NCBI GenBank assembly: GCA_023416735.1
Contig: JAEZGX010000030.1
Span: 124,001-188,000, forward strand
Reading direction: 5' to 3'
Source: Verrucomicrobiota bacterium
GTDB lineage: Bacteria; Verrucomicrobiota; Verrucomicrobiia; Opitutales; Opitutaceae
DNA: 64,000 nt
The notes under the pieces were generated by a model. It ran no database searches and was not told where the DNA came from. It saw only the letters and a list, made by a program, of their open reading frames with translations. Each line of letters starts with the position of its first letter. The stretch's first letter is position 1. This document shows, piece after piece, positions 62,858-64,000 of the stretch. Position numbers and translations under genes: made by a program.

Positions 62858-64000
62858 ATGCGACTCCATCTTTCGCTCAGCCGCCAACTCGTTCTGCTCG
62901 TCGCGCTCCCGCTCGCCGGCGCGTTGATCTTTTCCGGCGTTGCCATCGTCCGGCTCGCCTTCGACGCCCGCGCACTCCGCCACACCGCCGAGCTCGTCGA
63001 ACTCACCTCCGAGGTCGTCTCCTTGCGCCGCGCCTTGCTCACCGAGATGGCCGCCACGTGGGACCGCTATGATCCGGGCGTTCAGGTCCCACTCGACGGG
63101 CTCGCCCGGGAAACCGATTCCGTCGCGCAACGCCTCTCCGCTCACTTCGCCTCACCGCGGATCGGCTCGCTCGTCTCCGACGAGGTTCACACCCAAGCCG
63201 CCACGCTTCACCGGCTCGTCGAAAGTCTTTCCAGCCCTCGCAGTTTCTTCGCCACTCACGATCGCTCCGCCTCCCGCTCCGCACCCGCTGCCGCCGCCGA
63301 ACGCGCCCGCTATCACGAGGTATTCGAACAGATTTTCGCGCTCATGACCACGCTCAACGCCCACGCCGACTCCGCGTCGCTGCGTTCGCGTCTCGACGGT
63401 CTCGTCTGGTCCGGCCGCCTCGCTGTCGCAGCCGAAATCGAACGCACCCGCTACGCTCACGGCCTGGAGGTTCCTGAACTCACGGTGCTCGAGATCATGC
63501 ACGTCCTTCAGGCTTCATCCCAGGTGCGCTACTTCGAATCCAATGCCGCGCTCATGGCGCCGCCCGAACTGCGCGACTTCTGGCAACAAACCCTCTCCAC
63601 GCCTGCTTACGCGAGTATTCAAAATCTTCGGACCGCCGCCTTCAACACCACCGCCACCGATCCTGTCCCGTTCGATCATCGGGTCCGCGATCGCTGGACC
63701 GCCGCCACTCTCGAACGACGCGATCTTCTCGCCCGCGTCGAACCGTATCTGCTCTCCGAACTGCGCGGGGTCCTCGCCCGCCAGCAAGCCTTCGTCTCCC
63801 GGGATCTTCGCCAGCGACTCCTGTTCGTCGGCGCACTCACGCTCGTCTCGCTCTCGGTCGCGTTTGTTTCGATCCGCCGGACCAACCGTCTCGTCCGCTC
63901 CGCGCTGAACGGCCTTCGCGATGGCGCGAAAGCCATTACCGACGCCGTCAAATCCTCCACCGCCGCCGCCCATCGCCTCGCGCAAGGCGCCTCCAGCGAG
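62858..64000 (+). CDS. Second methyl-accepting chemotaxis-like receptor, truncated by window end
   Basis: An open frame from ATG at 62858 to the last base, 381 codons without stop. The N-terminus MRLHLSLSRQLVLLVALPLA is a signal anchor or first membrane helix, followed by a large periplasmic domain of about 300 residues (with SHERY-like helices and ALMTTLNAHADSASLRSRL, a NIT-type pattern). A second membrane helix (LLFVGALTLVSLSVAFV) lies near residues 325-345, and the C-terminal part begins a methyl-accepting helix (TDAVKSSTAAAHRLAQGASSE). It is probably a paralog of the preceding receptor. Confidence 0.85.
   Translation, partial: MRLHLSLSRQLVLLVALPLAGALIFSGVAIVRLAFDARALRHTAELVELTSEVVSLRRALLTEMAATWDRYDPGVQVPLDGLARETDSVAQRLSAHFASPRIGSLVSDEVHTQAATLHRLVESLSSPRSFFATHDRSASRSAPAAAAERARYHEVFEQIFALMTTLNAHADSASLRSRLDGLVWSGRLAVAAEIERTRYAHGLEVPELTVLEIMHVLQASSQVRYFESNAALMAPPELRDFWQQTLSTPAYASIQNLRTAAFNTTATDPVPFDHRVRDRWTAATLERRDLLARVEPYLLSELRGVLARQQAFVSRDLRQRLLFVGALTLVSLSVAFVSIRRTNRLVRSALNGLRDGAKAITDAVKSSTAAAHRLAQGASSE

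Overview
The window is high-GC chromosomal DNA, densely coded on both strands, with few Shine-Dalgarno-like sites. It looks like a member of the Verrucomicrobia, probably Opitutaceae. This is inferred from the gene content: neutral-ceramidase-like, SGNH/DUF1080 and malectin/FN3 secreted proteins, a bacterial family-B DNA polymerase, an ArgA-type N-acetylglutamate synthase, and many simple intergenic repeat families. No rRNA, tRNA, CRISPR array, insertion sequence or prophage was seen.

Layout. 1-4507: carbohydrate-related genes (SDR oxidoreductase, ceramidase-like hydrolase, AraC regulator, cupin, Gfo/Idh/MocA oxidoreductase). 4508-5054: a gene-free leader with a palindrome. 5055-11756: one secreted protein of about 2,233 aa with a sugar-dehydrogenase-like propeller, a calcium-binding type-3 repeat, and alternating FN3 and malectin domains. 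11828-16330: three genes that together fit the lower half of an oxidative (Weimberg-type) pentose pathway, from xylonate to 2-oxoglutarate. 16411-22251, minus strand: SGNH-DUF1080 hydrolase, ndk, a TIGR01777-type epimerase, photolyase and glycogen synthase. 22329-29775, plus strand: RNase R, a TonB-domain protein, a small conserved protein, a molybdenum hydroxylase pair and a small hypothetical protein.

29876-35618, minus strand: family-B DNA polymerase, a small membrane protein, a candidate 6S-like RNA, a DUF2017-like protein with clpS, and proS. 35829-41522: a hypothetical protein, argA, an SGNH esterase, RidA, an amidase and an amidohydrolase. 41686-46548: a purine-type permease, a TPR protein and an NMT1/THI5-type ABC importer. 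46585-53051: a lipase-maturation-factor-like membrane protein, two methyltransferases (one Rsm22/METTL17-like), a DUF1080 protein, a 32-aa basic protein and rimO. 53118-57561, minus strand: a catalytically intact HtrA-like protease coupled to a degenerate HtrA-like partner, then mpl. 57620-64000: chemosensory genes (CheR coupled to a hybrid histidine kinase, with two chemoreceptors divergent from them, the last cut by the window end).

The intergenic spaces carry several families of short repeats, including REP-like hairpins and TTCTCG, TTCGTGTCC, AGAACTC and CATTCTGAG words. Some touch start or stop codons. No single new defence or mobile system is evident. The most unusual items are the giant malectin/FN3 protein, the protease/pseudoprotease pair, the clamp-motif family-B polymerase, the 6S-like RNA candidate and the repeat families.
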